Made by a program: the position numbers and the translations under genes. The notes below the pieces were generated by a model. The model ran no database searches. It was not told where the DNA came from and saw only the letters and a list, made by a program, of their open reading frames with translations. This document shows positions 1 to 6,918 of a DNA stretch of 64,000 nt, piece after piece. Origin of the DNA: a virus; IMG/VR virus record IMGVR_UViG_3300042544_001590, positions 124,001-188,000 of that record; one strand, written 5' to 3'. Numbering within the stretch: the first letter of the stretch is position 1; each line of letters begins with the position of its first letter.

Positions 1-322
1 GCTTATATTTGATGATGCTTACAACATCATCAATGGAAATCTTTTCATTTTTCTTCTTACGCTTCAACATGAAGAACTTGAGAACCTTTTCATTCAGGGA
101 TTTCTCATAATCTTTCACAACTTGATGTTTGACTTGTTTATATTTCTCCTGAATGTTTGTCACATCTTCGGATGGAAATCCTCGTCCTCCTGACATATCC
201 CAAACAGCGTTTAGGTAATGTGTTGCCAGATGTCCAGCAATTTTTGTGGCTTCTTCTTTCTCTTCCATAGTCATCTCTTTGAGATGTTTTGCTGCGTTAT
301 TCAATTCGTTTATATTAACCAT
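1..322 (-). CDS. hypothetical protein, 3' end beyond the window
   Basis: The reading frame starts at the ATG at 320-322 and stays open to the left edge for 107 codons, so the gene is incomplete here. The product is highly charged and Lys/Glu-rich, beginning MVNINELNNAAKHLK, with a central stretch WDMSGGRGFP and a basic run KRKKKNEK near the visible end. It looks mainly helical, without signal peptide or membrane segment. It lies directly downstream of the small late gene at 327-563 and is probably co-transcribed with it. I do not recognise the family. Confidence 0.6.
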   Translation of the reverse strand, partial: MVNINELNNAAKHLKEMTMEEKEEATKIAGHLATHYLNAVWDMSGGRGFPSEDVTNIQEKYKQVKHQVVKDYEKSLNEKVLKFFMLKRKKKNEKISIDDVVSIIKYK

Positions 323-326
323 AATT

Positions 327-563
327 TTATCCTTCAATTACTCCCCCTTTGGGAGCAGTTCTCATATCAGCGGAATACCTCACAGCACCGCCCGTTTTCT
401 GCCCATGAAATTCGTTCAGAAGCTCTGTCATATCAATGCTCTTGGCACCAAATACATGTTGCTCGTAAATGTTTCCAATCTCTGCATTGATTCGATCCTG
501 CCCCCAAGCGTCCAAAATGGCACCAGCAGAACCCCCGTATTTTTGTGAAAAGTGTCCGCTCAT
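327..563 (-). CDS. small late protein, unknown function
   Basis: This 78-residue protein is rich in Gly and Ala and begins MSGHFSQKYGGSAG. A central helix (AEIGNIYEQHV) resembles the N-terminal helices of the other late cargo-like proteins in the window, especially that of 5895-6140. The start is fixed by a late box (ATAAATAA on the minus strand) exactly 4 nt upstream. The box overlaps the stop of the ATPase gene at 568. A small virion-associated protein is likely from the promoter, but the function is unknown. Confidence 0.7.
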   Translation of the reverse strand: MSGHFSQKYGGSAGAILDAWGQDRINAEIGNIYEQHVFGAKSIDMTELLNEFHGQKTGGAVRYSADMRTAPKGGVIEG

Positions 564-567
564 ATTT

Positions 568-575
568 TTATTTAT
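568..575 (-). promoter_or_regulatory. late promoter box ATAAATAA
   Basis: Minus-strand ATAAATAA, 4 nt before the ATG at 563. It is the variant closest to the T4 late -10 box TATAAATA. Confidence 0.7.
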
Positions 576-1359
576 TATTATTCACCAAATTTTCAATGAT
601 GTTCTTACATTCAGCCGAATAACCAGCCTCGATATCATAGATTTTAGCATCTAAATCCATCAGACAAACGAAAGGGGAATGAGTTGCCACGATGATCTGA
701 TAATCTTTAGACATGCGCTTCAGAAGAGCAAACAGTTCCATCTGCTTGGGCAACGACAATGCCCTCTCAGGCTCATCCAGAAGCAATGTAACCCTACCTG
801 TGCGTGGGAGAGAGCGAATGTAATCAACTTCTCCGACTTGGGCGGGATGGGAAGAAACATACTTGGTAAGATCGGGAGGGGTCTTGAGCATGTTGAAGAG
901 CTTATTGAGCTTTTTCATTCGATACTGGCCCGATGACGGCTTCTCAATCATGGCATCCATGTGTTCCTCTTCCGTGGTCATACCATCTTCCGATGAAATT
1001 TCCTTATGGGTAAACCAAGCCCATTGGTCAATCTTCACATCTCCCTCGTTATAGAATGTGGCAGTTCCGTCCCATCCCACGATACAATCGGATTGACCGG
1101 GAGAATATGCGCGATACACATAAGGAAAATGACTTTTCTGTTGCGCTCCCAAAGCAAGTTCAGAGGAAATCCTTGACCATCCTGCAAATCCATTGGGAAT
1201 GCCACAATATGCTTTGAGCATTTTTAGAACACTGGTCTTACCTCCCCCGTTACTCGATGATAAAATATTTAGTCCTTCCGTGAAATGAAACTCAATACCC
1301 GGATGAAAATTCGGGAGTTCCGTGGCGTATCCGTTTAGTATTTTAATACTTGAAATCAT
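568..1359 (-). CDS. stand-alone ABC/AAA-type ATPase
   Basis: A 263-residue ATPase of the ABC-like AAA type also seen in OLD and RecF-like proteins. Visible motifs are Walker A NGGGKT (37-42), an ABC-signature-like SSGQ (142-145), Walker B LLLDEPE (192-198) and the H-loop ATHSP (225-229). No coiled coil, nuclease or TOPRIM domain follows, so it is a minimal ATPase whose effector would be a separate protein. The ATG at 1357-1359 lies 1 nt past the end of the upstream gene. It sits in the late block, unlike the phage's recombination ATPases. Its role is unknown; DNA repair, packaging or interference with the host or rival phages are all possible. Confidence 0.8.
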   Translation of the reverse strand: MISSIKILNGYATELPNFHPGIEFHFTEGLNILSSSNGGGKTSVLKMLKAYCGIPNGFAGWSRISSELALGAQQKSHFPYVYRAYSPGQSDCIVGWDGTATFYNEGDVKIDQWAWFTHKEISSEDGMTTEEEHMDAMIEKPSSGQYRMKKLNKLFNMLKTPPDLTKYVSSHPAQVGEVDYIRSLPRTGRVTLLLDEPERALSLPKQMELFALLKRMSKDYQIIVATHSPFVCLMDLDAKIYDIEAGYSAECKNIIENLVNNNK

Positions 1360-1360
1360 A

Positions 1361-1723
1361 TCATTTCACTCCCCAAGATGTTCCATTAAACCACTCATGT
1401 CCCGATGGGTTATTCAGCGTTGCTTCCCTACGTTTGAAAGGTTCCGGTTGAACGGGTTGTTGCGCGATTTGTTCAGCCTTCAATCTTTCAATTGATTCTC
1501 TTTTCATTCGCTCCATTTCACTATCAATTTTATTGATTTCTTCTTGGTATTCTTCGGTTGTTAAATATTCACCAAAAAGAGGATACCAATCTCTTCCAAC
1601 CAATACATCATCATCGTCATTGTTTACAGAACTGACATGGGAATCATCTTTAAGATCATCCGTTTCGTCCGTTGTTGTAAACCTGAAATTCTCATCCTCC
1701 TGTGCTTTGATTTCCACTTGCAT
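1361..1723 (-). CDS. hypothetical acidic/coiled-coil late protein
   Basis: A 120-residue protein starting MQVEIKAQEDEN. It has an Asp-rich stretch (NNDDDDV) near residue 35, a Glu/Lys helical region with coiled-coil character in the middle, and a C-terminus HEWFNGTSWGVK. An in-frame TTG lies further upstream, but the ATG at 1721-1723 is the better start. It sits between two late genes. No family recognised. Confidence 0.55.
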   Translation of the reverse strand: MQVEIKAQEDENFRFTTTDETDDLKDDSHVSSVNNDDDDVLVGRDWYPLFGEYLTTEEYQEEINKIDSEMERMKRESIERLKAEQIAQQPVQPEPFKRREATLNNPSGHEWFNGTSWGVK

Positions 1724-1752
1724 GATAGGATTTATGGAGACGTTTAGGAATG

Positions 1753-2460
1753 TCAAGGAATTGATATTTGTTCAGTGGAAGGATTATAAATAAAATGTTG
1801 TAAAGTCCGTTGTAAAGTCCCATTATTATTAGTTAATATATATACGTCCACATTTATAGTACCATCTCGATTATTTCCAGTAATTTTAATACTTCCCACA
1901 GTATTATAACCAGCATCTTCCAATGCATACCTAATTTGGTCGGTGCTGGAAGCAAGCTGTCTGTCTGGTCCTCTAACTCTTTTAGCTGTCCTAGTTTTCG
2001 GATCAAATTTAACAATATATGTCGATTTATCAGCAGAGTATGTTCTACCCAATTTAGGATCACCCGTCTGTGGATCATTTACCAACTCCCCCACTTTAAT
2101 GGTTGCGGTATATGTCCCATCAGCGTTTCGTTTCGGATTCCAATTGAGCTTTTCACCTCGCTCTTCGTGGAATCCATCTTCATGAATGTAATCCAATGTA
2201 ATTTGATCTTTAGTCATTGAAGCCCTTTGACCTTTTTCAGCGGCATTTCTTCTCCATTCCGTTCCTTTCCTTATAGGATTCATTATTTCCGGTGCTACCG
2301 TATCAGCAATGGAACCAGCCCAAGATAATGCTTTAGTAGTATTTGGAAATTTTTTTATTAATTTTTCCTTCCCCTTTCCGATATTATCCATAATACCGCT
2401 TGCAGTAAAATTATTCCAAAATCCCTCGGAAAGTAAATCTTTTTGACTGATTTTATGCAT
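1753..2460 (-). CDS. late virion-associated protein with cleavable-looking N-terminus
   Basis: This 235-residue protein begins MHKISQKDLLSEGFWNNF. The L-x-EGFW/EGWM type of N-terminus is shared with 61059-61775 (LLEEGWM) and resembles a head-targeting, prohead-protease-cleaved leader. The remainder has a basic linker and a C-terminal beta-rich region (about 85-235) with YTATIKVGELV and STYIVKFDP. The ATG overlaps the end of the retropepsin-like gene by 8 nt, so the two are translationally linked. A structural or internal head protein is inferred, not proven. Confidence 0.55.
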   Translation of the reverse strand: MHKISQKDLLSEGFWNNFTASGIMDNIGKGKEKLIKKFPNTTKALSWAGSIADTVAPEIMNPIRKGTEWRRNAAEKGQRASMTKDQITLDYIHEDGFHEERGEKLNWNPKRNADGTYTATIKVGELVNDPQTGDPKLGRTYSADKSTYIVKFDPKTRTAKRVRGPDRQLASSTDQIRYALEDAGYNTVGSIKITGNNRDGTINVDVYILTNNNGTLQRTLQHFIYNPSTEQISIP

Positions 2461-2911
2461 CGGTTGCTAGGTGTTGGTCTGCCACATTTCGCAATGCAAC
2501 GTCGATGAGAGCATCAAGCTCATTTTTTATAAATCCCTTCCCAATTAAAACCTTATGATCGTTGTCCGCTCTATTACCAATTGAAAATGGTGTGTTTGGA
2601 AATTTCTTACCGCCAATCATACAATCAAATAAACAGATTGGACGTTCCTCCGTATTACCAGCCCCGAGATTGATGGTGATGGTATCTTTGACTGGTTTTT
2701 CTAAGCGTATGGAATTCATGGTTGTAAATCTTACTATGGGTTGGTTTGTTTGGCGATCTTTTCCGAATTCAAGGTCTTCCCCGTGTAAAACATTGTAAGC
2801 ACCATTACCCGTATCCAATTTGGCGGATATGGTTCCAACACCATCAACTATGATGTCCTCTTCCAAACCGAGGATGTTTTTTTCCACAAAGAATTGCTTG
2901 AAACTTCTCAT
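2453..2911 (-). CDS. retropepsin-like aspartic protease domain protein
   Basis: A 152-residue protein whose core resembles the RimB/'ATP-dependent zinc protease' family, which has a retropepsin fold. It has a catalytic-type motif AKLDTGNGAYNVL near residue 30 and a second flap/core strand VLIGKGFI near 120, matching the D-T-G and (I/V)LIG signatures. The N-terminus MRSFKQFFVEKN looks like a T4 capsid-targeting sequence. Such domains cut peptides as dimers, and a substrate could be a head protein or a host protein after injection. The fold is inferred from short motifs, and activity is not shown. Confidence 0.55.
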   Translation of the reverse strand: MRSFKQFFVEKNILGLEEDIIVDGVGTISAKLDTGNGAYNVLHGEDLEFGKDRQTNQPIVRFTTMNSIRLEKPVKDTITINLGAGNTEERPICLFDCMIGGKKFPNTPFSIGNRADNDHKVLIGKGFIKNELDALIDVALRNVADQHLATDA

Positions 2912-2915
2912 TCAT

Positions 2916-3182
2916 TTAAATTACTGGTTTTTCATTAACATCAACACCCATGCTTTCGTAAATTCGTTTCACGTTTCTATGTGCGGATGAAATCTCCCCA
3001 ATGTTTGGGAATTTTGGTTTAGGTTTATCAGGAGTGCTATGGAACATTGAATAATTATTAATTGTTTTTATCATATGTTCAATCATGTGTTTGGAATCCA
3101 TTAGAAGAGACAAATGATCTTGAGAAGAATCTGTTTTCAAAGATTCCCACATGATTTCATTTTCTTCTAATTTTGATATCAT
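2916..3182 (-). CDS. small late protein, EEN..WES family N-terminus
   Basis: An 88-residue protein starting MISKLEENEIMWESLK. The N-terminus matches that of its upstream neighbour (EENAVLWESF), so the two share a leader or arose by duplication. The remainder is helical and ends IYESMGVDVNEKPVI. The start at 3180-3182 is chosen because a longer frame would run deep into the upstream gene. A head-internal or core protein is the best guess from the leader and context. Confidence 0.6.
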   Translation of the reverse strand: MISKLEENEIMWESLKTDSSQDHLSLLMDSKHMIEHMIKTINNYSMFHSTPDKPKPKFPNIGEISSAHRNVKRIYESMGVDVNEKPVI

Positions 3183-3192
3183 ATTAAAATTG

Positions 3193-3645
3193 TTAGTAGT
3201 CGTCGGCTTGTTCAAAACCAGTGTTGGCGAAATCTGCCTTGGCATCCAGACGATGCCAAACATCGGAAACATATGTGGATGCAATCGTGATGGCGGAAAC
3301 CATCCAATCCTCAAATTCACATTCGTTTTTCATGTCATACAAACGATCTGCGTATTCAGCGAGTTTTTTCAACTCTGCCACAAGAACTTCATTAACTTCA
3401 TGCTTCTCGACATGACCAACTGGTTCAATTTCCATAACCATTCCATGTGCTTCAGGCTCATCGTCGTCACCGAAGTCATCGTCGTCACCAAAATCTGGCA
3501 TCATTCCATAATCATCATCGTCATCAAAATCATCACCCATATCATCACCAAAGTCATCATCCATCTCGTCATCGAATCTTTTGTTCATAACTCCACTACG
3601 GAAAGATTCCCAAAGCACGGCATTTTCTTCTCCTTTGAATTTCAT
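3193..3645 (-). CDS. Asp-rich late protein, prohead core/scaffold-like
   Basis: A 150-residue protein with leader MKFKGEENAVLWESF, then an extremely acidic segment (about 24-62) of repeated DDDFGDD-type units, then a helical C-terminal domain with ELKKLAEYADRLYD and DWMVSAITIAS. Very acidic small proteins with a targeting leader are typical of T4 prohead core components such as gp67/gp68, although no direct homology can be claimed. A late box lies 4 nt before the ATG. Confidence 0.65.
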   Translation of the reverse strand: MKFKGEENAVLWESFRSGVMNKRFDDEMDDDFGDDMGDDFDDDDDYGMMPDFGDDDDFGDDDEPEAHGMVMEIEPVGHVEKHEVNEVLVAELKKLAEYADRLYDMKNECEFEDWMVSAITIASTYVSDVWHRLDAKADFANTGFEQADDY

Positions 3646-3649
3646 AGTA

Positions 3650-3657
3650 ATATTTAG
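3650..3657 (-). promoter_or_regulatory. late promoter box CTAAATAT
   Basis: Minus-strand CTAAATAT, 4 nt upstream of the ATG at 3645. It overlaps the last codons of the upstream gene. Confidence 0.75.
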
Positions 3658-4055
3658 TCCATCTGATCTAAATTATCCCGAATGTCCTGTCCTTGTTGTG
3701 CGGGACGGATGATTGGGAGGACTTTTGATTGATATAAATCCTTGGCGGTCTGTCCCGATGCTTGGATTTTCTTGATATTATCAGGTCTGCGTAGTAAATC
3801 TAAGATGTTTTCCAGAGCGATGCGATCAGTGCCGCTAGGAGGTTCCATGAGAGCCGCCAGAACCACATCCTCCATGTATCGGATTTCAGCGGGAGAACTC
3901 AGGGGGATCGTCTCCGCTGGCTCTTCTGGGGGCATCTCAGGTGCAGGAGCTTGACCTTCTTGGGGTGCCTGTTCCATACCAGCTTCAGGATTTTGTTCAT
4001 CCTGTTCCAGAATGGATTGATATCTTTCGATAAGTTGTAAGGTTTTTGATTTCAT
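3654..4055 (-). CDS. Pro/Glu-rich late protein
   Basis: A 133-residue protein starting MKSKTLQLIERYQSILEQDEQ, with the helix-plus-(I/L)xE pattern of a capsid-targeting leader. A Pro/Glu/Gln-rich linker follows (about 22-50, AQPEMPPEE-like), then a compact helical C-terminal domain with RYMEDVVLAALMEPP and ENILDLLRRPD. The ATG at 4053-4055 is preferred over a TTG three codons upstream, which lies inside the preceding gene. The function is unknown; a head-internal protein is likely. Confidence 0.6.
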   Translation of the reverse strand: MKSKTLQLIERYQSILEQDEQNPEAGMEQAPQEGQAPAPEMPPEEPAETIPLSSPAEIRYMEDVVLAALMEPPSGTDRIALENILDLLRRPDNIKKIQASGQTAKDLYQSKVLPIIRPAQQGQDIRDNLDQMD

Positions 4056-4056
4056 A

Positions 4057-4503
4057 TTAAACAACGTTAAATTTCTTCGTTTTGGATTTTTGAACTGCTT
4101 TTTTCAAGCTATCAGTATTTCTTTTATATGCGTCAATCGCTTGTCCAGCAACATTTTCACGTTCTTTTGCAACCCTTTTGGCTTTTTGAGCTTTGGTCAT
4201 AGCAAGTGGCCCAAGATTCGGTAATGAAGACTTGGCACCAAGTTTTTCAACTTCAGAATCAATATCATATGAACCAACCGTTTGTTGTTCTTCCTCTGGG
4301 AGATCACCCATATCTTGACGGGCTTGCATACCCACAGCTTCCAGAATGATATCCCCTTGTTCAGCATGAAGGATGATTTGGGAACCTTTGGAACTGAATG
4401 GAACTTCCTGTTCATATAGGAAGAATTTTGCCTGAAATGCGGCATCCATCTTGGATTGGTTCGCAGGATCGTGTTGTTCAAGAATCTCAAGAAATTTGCT
4501 CAT
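4057..4503 (-). CDS. late protein, probable head-internal
   Basis: A 148-residue protein beginning MSKFLEILEQHDPANQ, a short amphipathic leader ending in an LEQ pattern. It continues with a beta-rich section (SSKGSQIILHAEQGDIILEA), an acidic linker and a Lys-rich C-terminal third (KAQKAKRVAKER, KKAVQKSKTKK), the charge pattern expected of a DNA-contacting internal protein. A perfect late box (CTAAATAA) stands 4 nt before the ATG. No named family recognised. Confidence 0.65.
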   Translation of the reverse strand: MSKFLEILEQHDPANQSKMDAAFQAKFFLYEQEVPFSSKGSQIILHAEQGDIILEAVGMQARQDMGDLPEEEQQTVGSYDIDSEVEKLGAKSSLPNLGPLAMTKAQKAKRVAKERENVAGQAIDAYKRNTDSLKKAVQKSKTKKFNVV

Positions 4504-4507
4504 GACA

Positions 4508-4515
4508 TTATTTAG
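4508..4515 (-). promoter_or_regulatory. late promoter box CTAAATAA
   Basis: Perfect minus-strand CTAAATAA, 4 nt upstream of the ATG at 4503. It overlaps the stop of the upstream gene. Confidence 0.8.
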
Positions 4516-5008
4516 TGAAAATTATCATTTTGTTCACCACATCCTGAAAGTATTTCTCATTTAGGAATGTAAGACCTTCTTTTTCCAAATATTTGTAAAT
4601 CTTGCGAAATGATGGTGGTTTGCGATTGAGGAAAGCCATCTCCAATCCAGAGATGGTTGAGCATTCCCTAATATCGATCAGGTATTCCAGATGTTCCAAA
4701 TCATAATTGGCATCCCAAATCCTGATCTTGAAGATTCGCCGGATTTTAGCCAAAAGCTGGTTGCGGAACTTATCCTTGGTAAGAGCATTGGAAAAGAAAA
4801 TGAAATCCGTGTGGGTATTGTATTTCAGGAATTGTGTCGTGGTCTTTATGAACTCATGGGTGTAGAGTTTCTTGTTATTCCGCTTGGAGAAATCAAAGGT
4901 GGTGATCAATCCAAGGGATTCCAAAAGGATTGCGAAGTTGGTATTCGTATCCCGAAATATCTCATCAATATCGATGATCTTTCTATTTTCAAATTGAATC
5001 CTTGTCAC
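4508..5008 (-). CDS. hypothetical protein downstream of a GIY-YIG gene
   Basis: A 166-residue basic protein beginning MTRIQFENRKIIDIDE, rich in Lys, Phe and Ile, with mixed alpha/beta pattern and no recognisable catalytic motif. It overlaps the end of the GIY-YIG gene by 4 nt, so the two form a translationally coupled pair served by the late box at 5471. A partner or accessory of the nuclease is possible. The family is not recognised. Confidence 0.6.
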   Translation of the reverse strand: MTRIQFENRKIIDIDEIFRDTNTNFAILLESLGLITTFDFSKRNNKKLYTHEFIKTTTQFLKYNTHTDFIFFSNALTKDKFRNQLLAKIRRIFKIRIWDANYDLEHLEYLIDIRECSTISGLEMAFLNRKPPSFRKIYKYLEKEGLTFLNEKYFQDVVNKMIIFTK

Positions 5009-5466
5009 AGTTTCAAAATAGCAGGATCACGTTCAATGTCAACAAATCCTTTTGGGATTACGCCAATGCGACAATTTAAAATGCCATTGTAAAATCTCTT
5101 GTCCAGTAAAGCATTACATTTGATCTGCCAAATTAGCTCACTGTATGTCATATGGAATTTTGAGTGACACACCTCTATCACTTCCCTTGAAAAATGCTCA
5201 ATCCCGTATTTCTCAATATCCGATAGCAATTCCTTGGACGATCCCCAATACTTCTCCACATCATTATCCACAAATGAAATGCGATTGCGTGTCTTACCTT
5301 TCAATGGTTTGCGCTTCACGCGCTTCAACAATTGCTTTTTCCCAATGTAAAAACGTCTGCTTCCTTTGTTTTGGATCACATCTGGATGATTGTTGCGGAT
5401 GAGGTAAACGAAGCCCACAACACCTTCCGTATCGGCTGGGAAATTTTTCCATGTGGTTTGCTCCAT
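5005..5466 (-). CDS. GIY-YIG endonuclease, SegE-like
   Basis: A 153-residue protein with the GIY-YIG core in the SegE-type form: VGFVYLIRN (about 16-24), RRFYIGKKQLL (about 37-47), then KYWGSSKELL and HFSREVIEVC. The catalytic Tyr/Tyr-Ile-Gly strands, conserved Arg and a Glu in YSELIWQ are visible. These nucleases act in gene mobility and marker exclusion between T-even phages. The start is fixed by a late box CTAAATAG 4 nt upstream, and a longer frame would run into the promoter. Late expression of a homing-type enzyme is unusual. No separate DNA-binding domain is visible. Confidence 0.75.
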   Translation of the reverse strand: MEQTTWKNFPADTEGVVGFVYLIRNNHPDVIQNKGSRRFYIGKKQLLKRVKRKPLKGKTRNRISFVDNDVEKYWGSSKELLSDIEKYGIEHFSREVIEVCHSKFHMTYSELIWQIKCNALLDKRFYNGILNCRIGVIPKGFVDIERDPAILKL

Positions 5467-5470
5467 TTTC

Positions 5471-5478
5471 CTATTTAG
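5471..5478 (-). promoter_or_regulatory. late promoter box CTAAATAG
   Basis: Minus-strand CTAAATAG, 4 nt upstream of the ATG at 5466. It decides the start of the GIY-YIG gene. Confidence 0.75.
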
Positions 5479-5496
5479 TGGCACGAATCCAGCTAT

Positions 5497-5515
5497 AAAG
5501 CTTATCATAAGCTTT
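5497..5515. repeat. perfect 8-bp stem-loop (AAAGCTTA / TAAGCTTT)
   Basis: A perfect inverted repeat with 8-bp arms and a TCA loop, just upstream of the late box at 5471 and at the edge of the AT-rich region. It lacks a U-tract, so it is not a classical terminator. It may be a protein-binding site or part of the putative origin. Confidence 0.55.
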
Positions 5516-5727
5516 GGTGAGAAAATTAATTTGATTGATTTGTTATCTTGTAATGTTTCTATTTTTATTCTCTTAACAAGTATTAATTATAACGATTTCT
5601 AATTAATATCTGATAATAAGCTGATTGATTTCAATTAATTTTTATTTCTTTTGTTTCTTTCTTTAGTTATCTTTAATCATAGTTAATATCTAATCAAAAA
5701 CTAATAGTAAGAAAATTAATTATAAGG

Positions 5728-5795
5728 TATTGACTTTTGAAATAGTCGAGTTAAAGTAACAGGGTGGAGGGAGGGCTATGGTCTTATGTACAAAC
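5728..5795 (+). promoter_or_regulatory. tandem promoter unit 1 with G-tract leader
   Basis: A sigma70-like TTGACT (5730-5735) and TAAAGT (5752-5757, 16-bp spacer) are followed at once by GGGTGGAGGGAGGG (5762-5775) and, further on, TGTACAAAC (5787-5795). The same order of elements recurs in unit 2. Transcription would run right, antisense to 5895-6140 and into the DUF4326-UvsW operon. Confidence 0.55.
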
Positions 5796-5830
5796 AATAA
5801 TAAGAAAATTGAAAATAATTCATATTACAC

Positions 5831-5890
5831 TATTGACAAACTAATATGGCGAGTATAATTAAGGGTGGCGGGTGGGCTTGGTGTACAAAC
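5831..5890 (+). promoter_or_regulatory. tandem promoter unit 2 with G-tract leader
   Basis: TTGACA (5833-5838) and a consensus TATAAT (5854-5859, 15-bp spacer) are followed by GGGTGGCGGGTGGG (5863-5876) and TGTACAAAC (5882-5890). It is a diverged copy of unit 1. Four G-runs separated by single bases could form a two-layer G-quadruplex or favour an R-loop. Confidence 0.6.
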
Positions 5891-5894
5891 TTTA

Positions 5895-6140
5895 TTACTT
5901 CCGAACACGCTTTTTCTTCCGCTTTTTACCCGATTTCGCGCTCAGTCGCCCACTTCTCGTGCTGATTCCCAACCCATACGGATTTCTGGCATCCCCCGGA
6001 GCAAACCAATCCGTGTTTTCAATTCCAGCATGTCCAGCAATATCACCCCCGAACGCACCTCCGCTTGTCATATCCTCATTCAACATGGTTTGATAAATAT
6101 TAGCAATTTCAATCTTGTCATTGACAAAGGGATGGTTCAT
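5895..6140 (-). CDS. small basic late protein
   Basis: An 81-residue protein starting MNHPFVNDKIEIANIYQTML. The IANIYQTMLNEDM helix resembles the capsid-targeting-like helices of other late genes. A Gly-rich middle (SGGAFGGDIAGHAG) and a very basic C-terminus (SGKKRKKKRVRK) follow, suggesting nucleic-acid contact inside the head. The start at 6138-6140 is set by a late box 4 nt upstream; a longer frame would run into the divergent DUF4326 gene. Family not recognised. Confidence 0.7.
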   Translation of the reverse strand: MNHPFVNDKIEIANIYQTMLNEDMTSGGAFGGDIAGHAGIENTDWFAPGDARNPYGLGISTRSGRLSAKSGKKRKKKRVRK

Positions 6141-6144
6141 GTTA

Positions 6145-6152
6145 TTATTTAG
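6145..6152 (-). promoter_or_regulatory. late promoter box CTAAATAA
   Basis: Perfect minus-strand CTAAATAA, 4 nt upstream of the ATG at 6140. It ends 3 nt before the divergent start codon at 6156. Confidence 0.8.
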
Positions 6153-6155
6153 TAA

Positions 6156-6512
6156 ATGATCCGAGTAGTGAACAAATCCAAACATAAACCAACTCCCGAT
6201 GATTTCTACATCGGGCGCGGTTCCGTCATGGGTAATCCTTATCACCACAAGGAATCCAATCATCCCCAAGCCCTGTATAAGGTGGATACGGTGGAAGAAG
6301 CGATTGAGGGATATGAATCATATTTTCAAAATTGTTACTTTTCCACAGATGAAGGATTCAGGCGACAAGTTCAAAAATTGATTGATCGGGAATCAAACGA
6401 TCAAAACACTAATCTCGTCTGTTATTGCGCTCCCGATAAATGTCATGGGGATGTTATCAAAAAATTTGTAGAGGACGCAGCAAGCCAAATTAAGTGGGGA
6501 GCTTTCATGTAA
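6156..6512 (+). CDS. DUF4326 domain protein
   Basis: A 118-residue protein matching DUF4326. Visible signatures are IRVVNKSKHK at the N-terminus, FYIGRGSVMGNPY (about 22-34) and LVCYCAPDKCHGDVI (about 85-99). These GRGS-GNP and CYCAP-CHGD motifs define the family, which is common in phages and is thought to bind a nucleotide or small ligand; its reaction is not established. It is the first gene of the rightward operon, downstream of the tandem promoters, and is followed 4 nt later by the UvsY candidate. Confidence 0.85.
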   Translation: MIRVVNKSKHKPTPDDFYIGRGSVMGNPYHHKESNHPQALYKVDTVEEAIEGYESYFQNCYFSTDEGFRRQVQKLIDRESNDQNTNLVCYCAPDKCHGDVIKKFVEDAASQIKWGAFM

Positions 6513-6516
6513 AATT

Positions 6517-6915
6517 ATGAGTTTAGAATTAATTAAAAGATATCAAATACAGTTTGAAGAGTTCACCAAAATAACGGACTTCAACCTTGAGGAAATTACG
6601 AAGAGAGTTCCAGCAGAGAAGCATTTCTGGGTATGCCGTCTGATTGATGCGAAGATCGAGAAGGACAAGCTTTACAAGATCAAGGCATCCACCAAGCATA
6701 CCTTACAGAAGAAGCTGATGGAAGAGTCTCCCGTGGCTCTCAACAAGCAAGTGATGGACGATCTGGACAAGACCCCCTCGCTGGAGAACATCAACCAGAA
6801 GATCAAGGAACAAGAGTATCTGGTAGAATATCTGGATCGCGTGGTAGGATTAATCACTTTTATTTCCCAAGATATTAAAAATATTTTAAGTCTTAAACAA
6901 TTGGAGGAGCATTAA
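6517..6915 (+). CDS. uvsY: UvsY-like recombination mediator (candidate)
   Basis: A 132-residue, largely helical protein; T4 UvsY has 137. The pattern fits the family: a basic middle (IEKDKLYKIKASTKHTLQKKL) and a C-terminal amphipathic region (EYLVEYLDRVVGLITFISQDI) where UvsY oligomerises. UvsY loads UvsX onto gp32-covered single-stranded DNA. Its position immediately before uvsW, as part of the T4 uvsW-uvsY neighbourhood, supports the call. Identity rests on length, charge pattern and synteny rather than a diagnostic motif. Confidence 0.6.
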   Translation: MSLELIKRYQIQFEEFTKITDFNLEEITKRVPAEKHFWVCRLIDAKIEKDKLYKIKASTKHTLQKKLMEESPVALNKQVMDDLDKTPSLENINQKIKEQEYLVEYLDRVVGLITFISQDIKNILSLKQLEEH

Positions 6916-6918
6916 ATT

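Larger units (their letters stand above)
5479..5894. other. AT-rich intergenic region, candidate replication origin
   Basis: This gene-free stretch separates the leftward late block from the rightward replication operon. 5516-5725 is almost entirely A and T, with repeated words such as GAAAATTAAT and TTAATATCT, as expected of an unwinding element. It is followed by two tandem promoter-like units with G-tracts (5728-5795 and 5831-5890). T4 origins oriF and oriG combine a middle promoter with an adjacent unwinding element where an R-loop forms. The layout here is similar, but the role is inferred. Confidence 0.45.

Noticed and set aside
3151-3657. Plus-strand frame with hydrophobic Ile/Val-rich repeats
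   Set aside because: It is the reverse reading of the Asp-rich repeats of 3193-3645, not a membrane protein gene.
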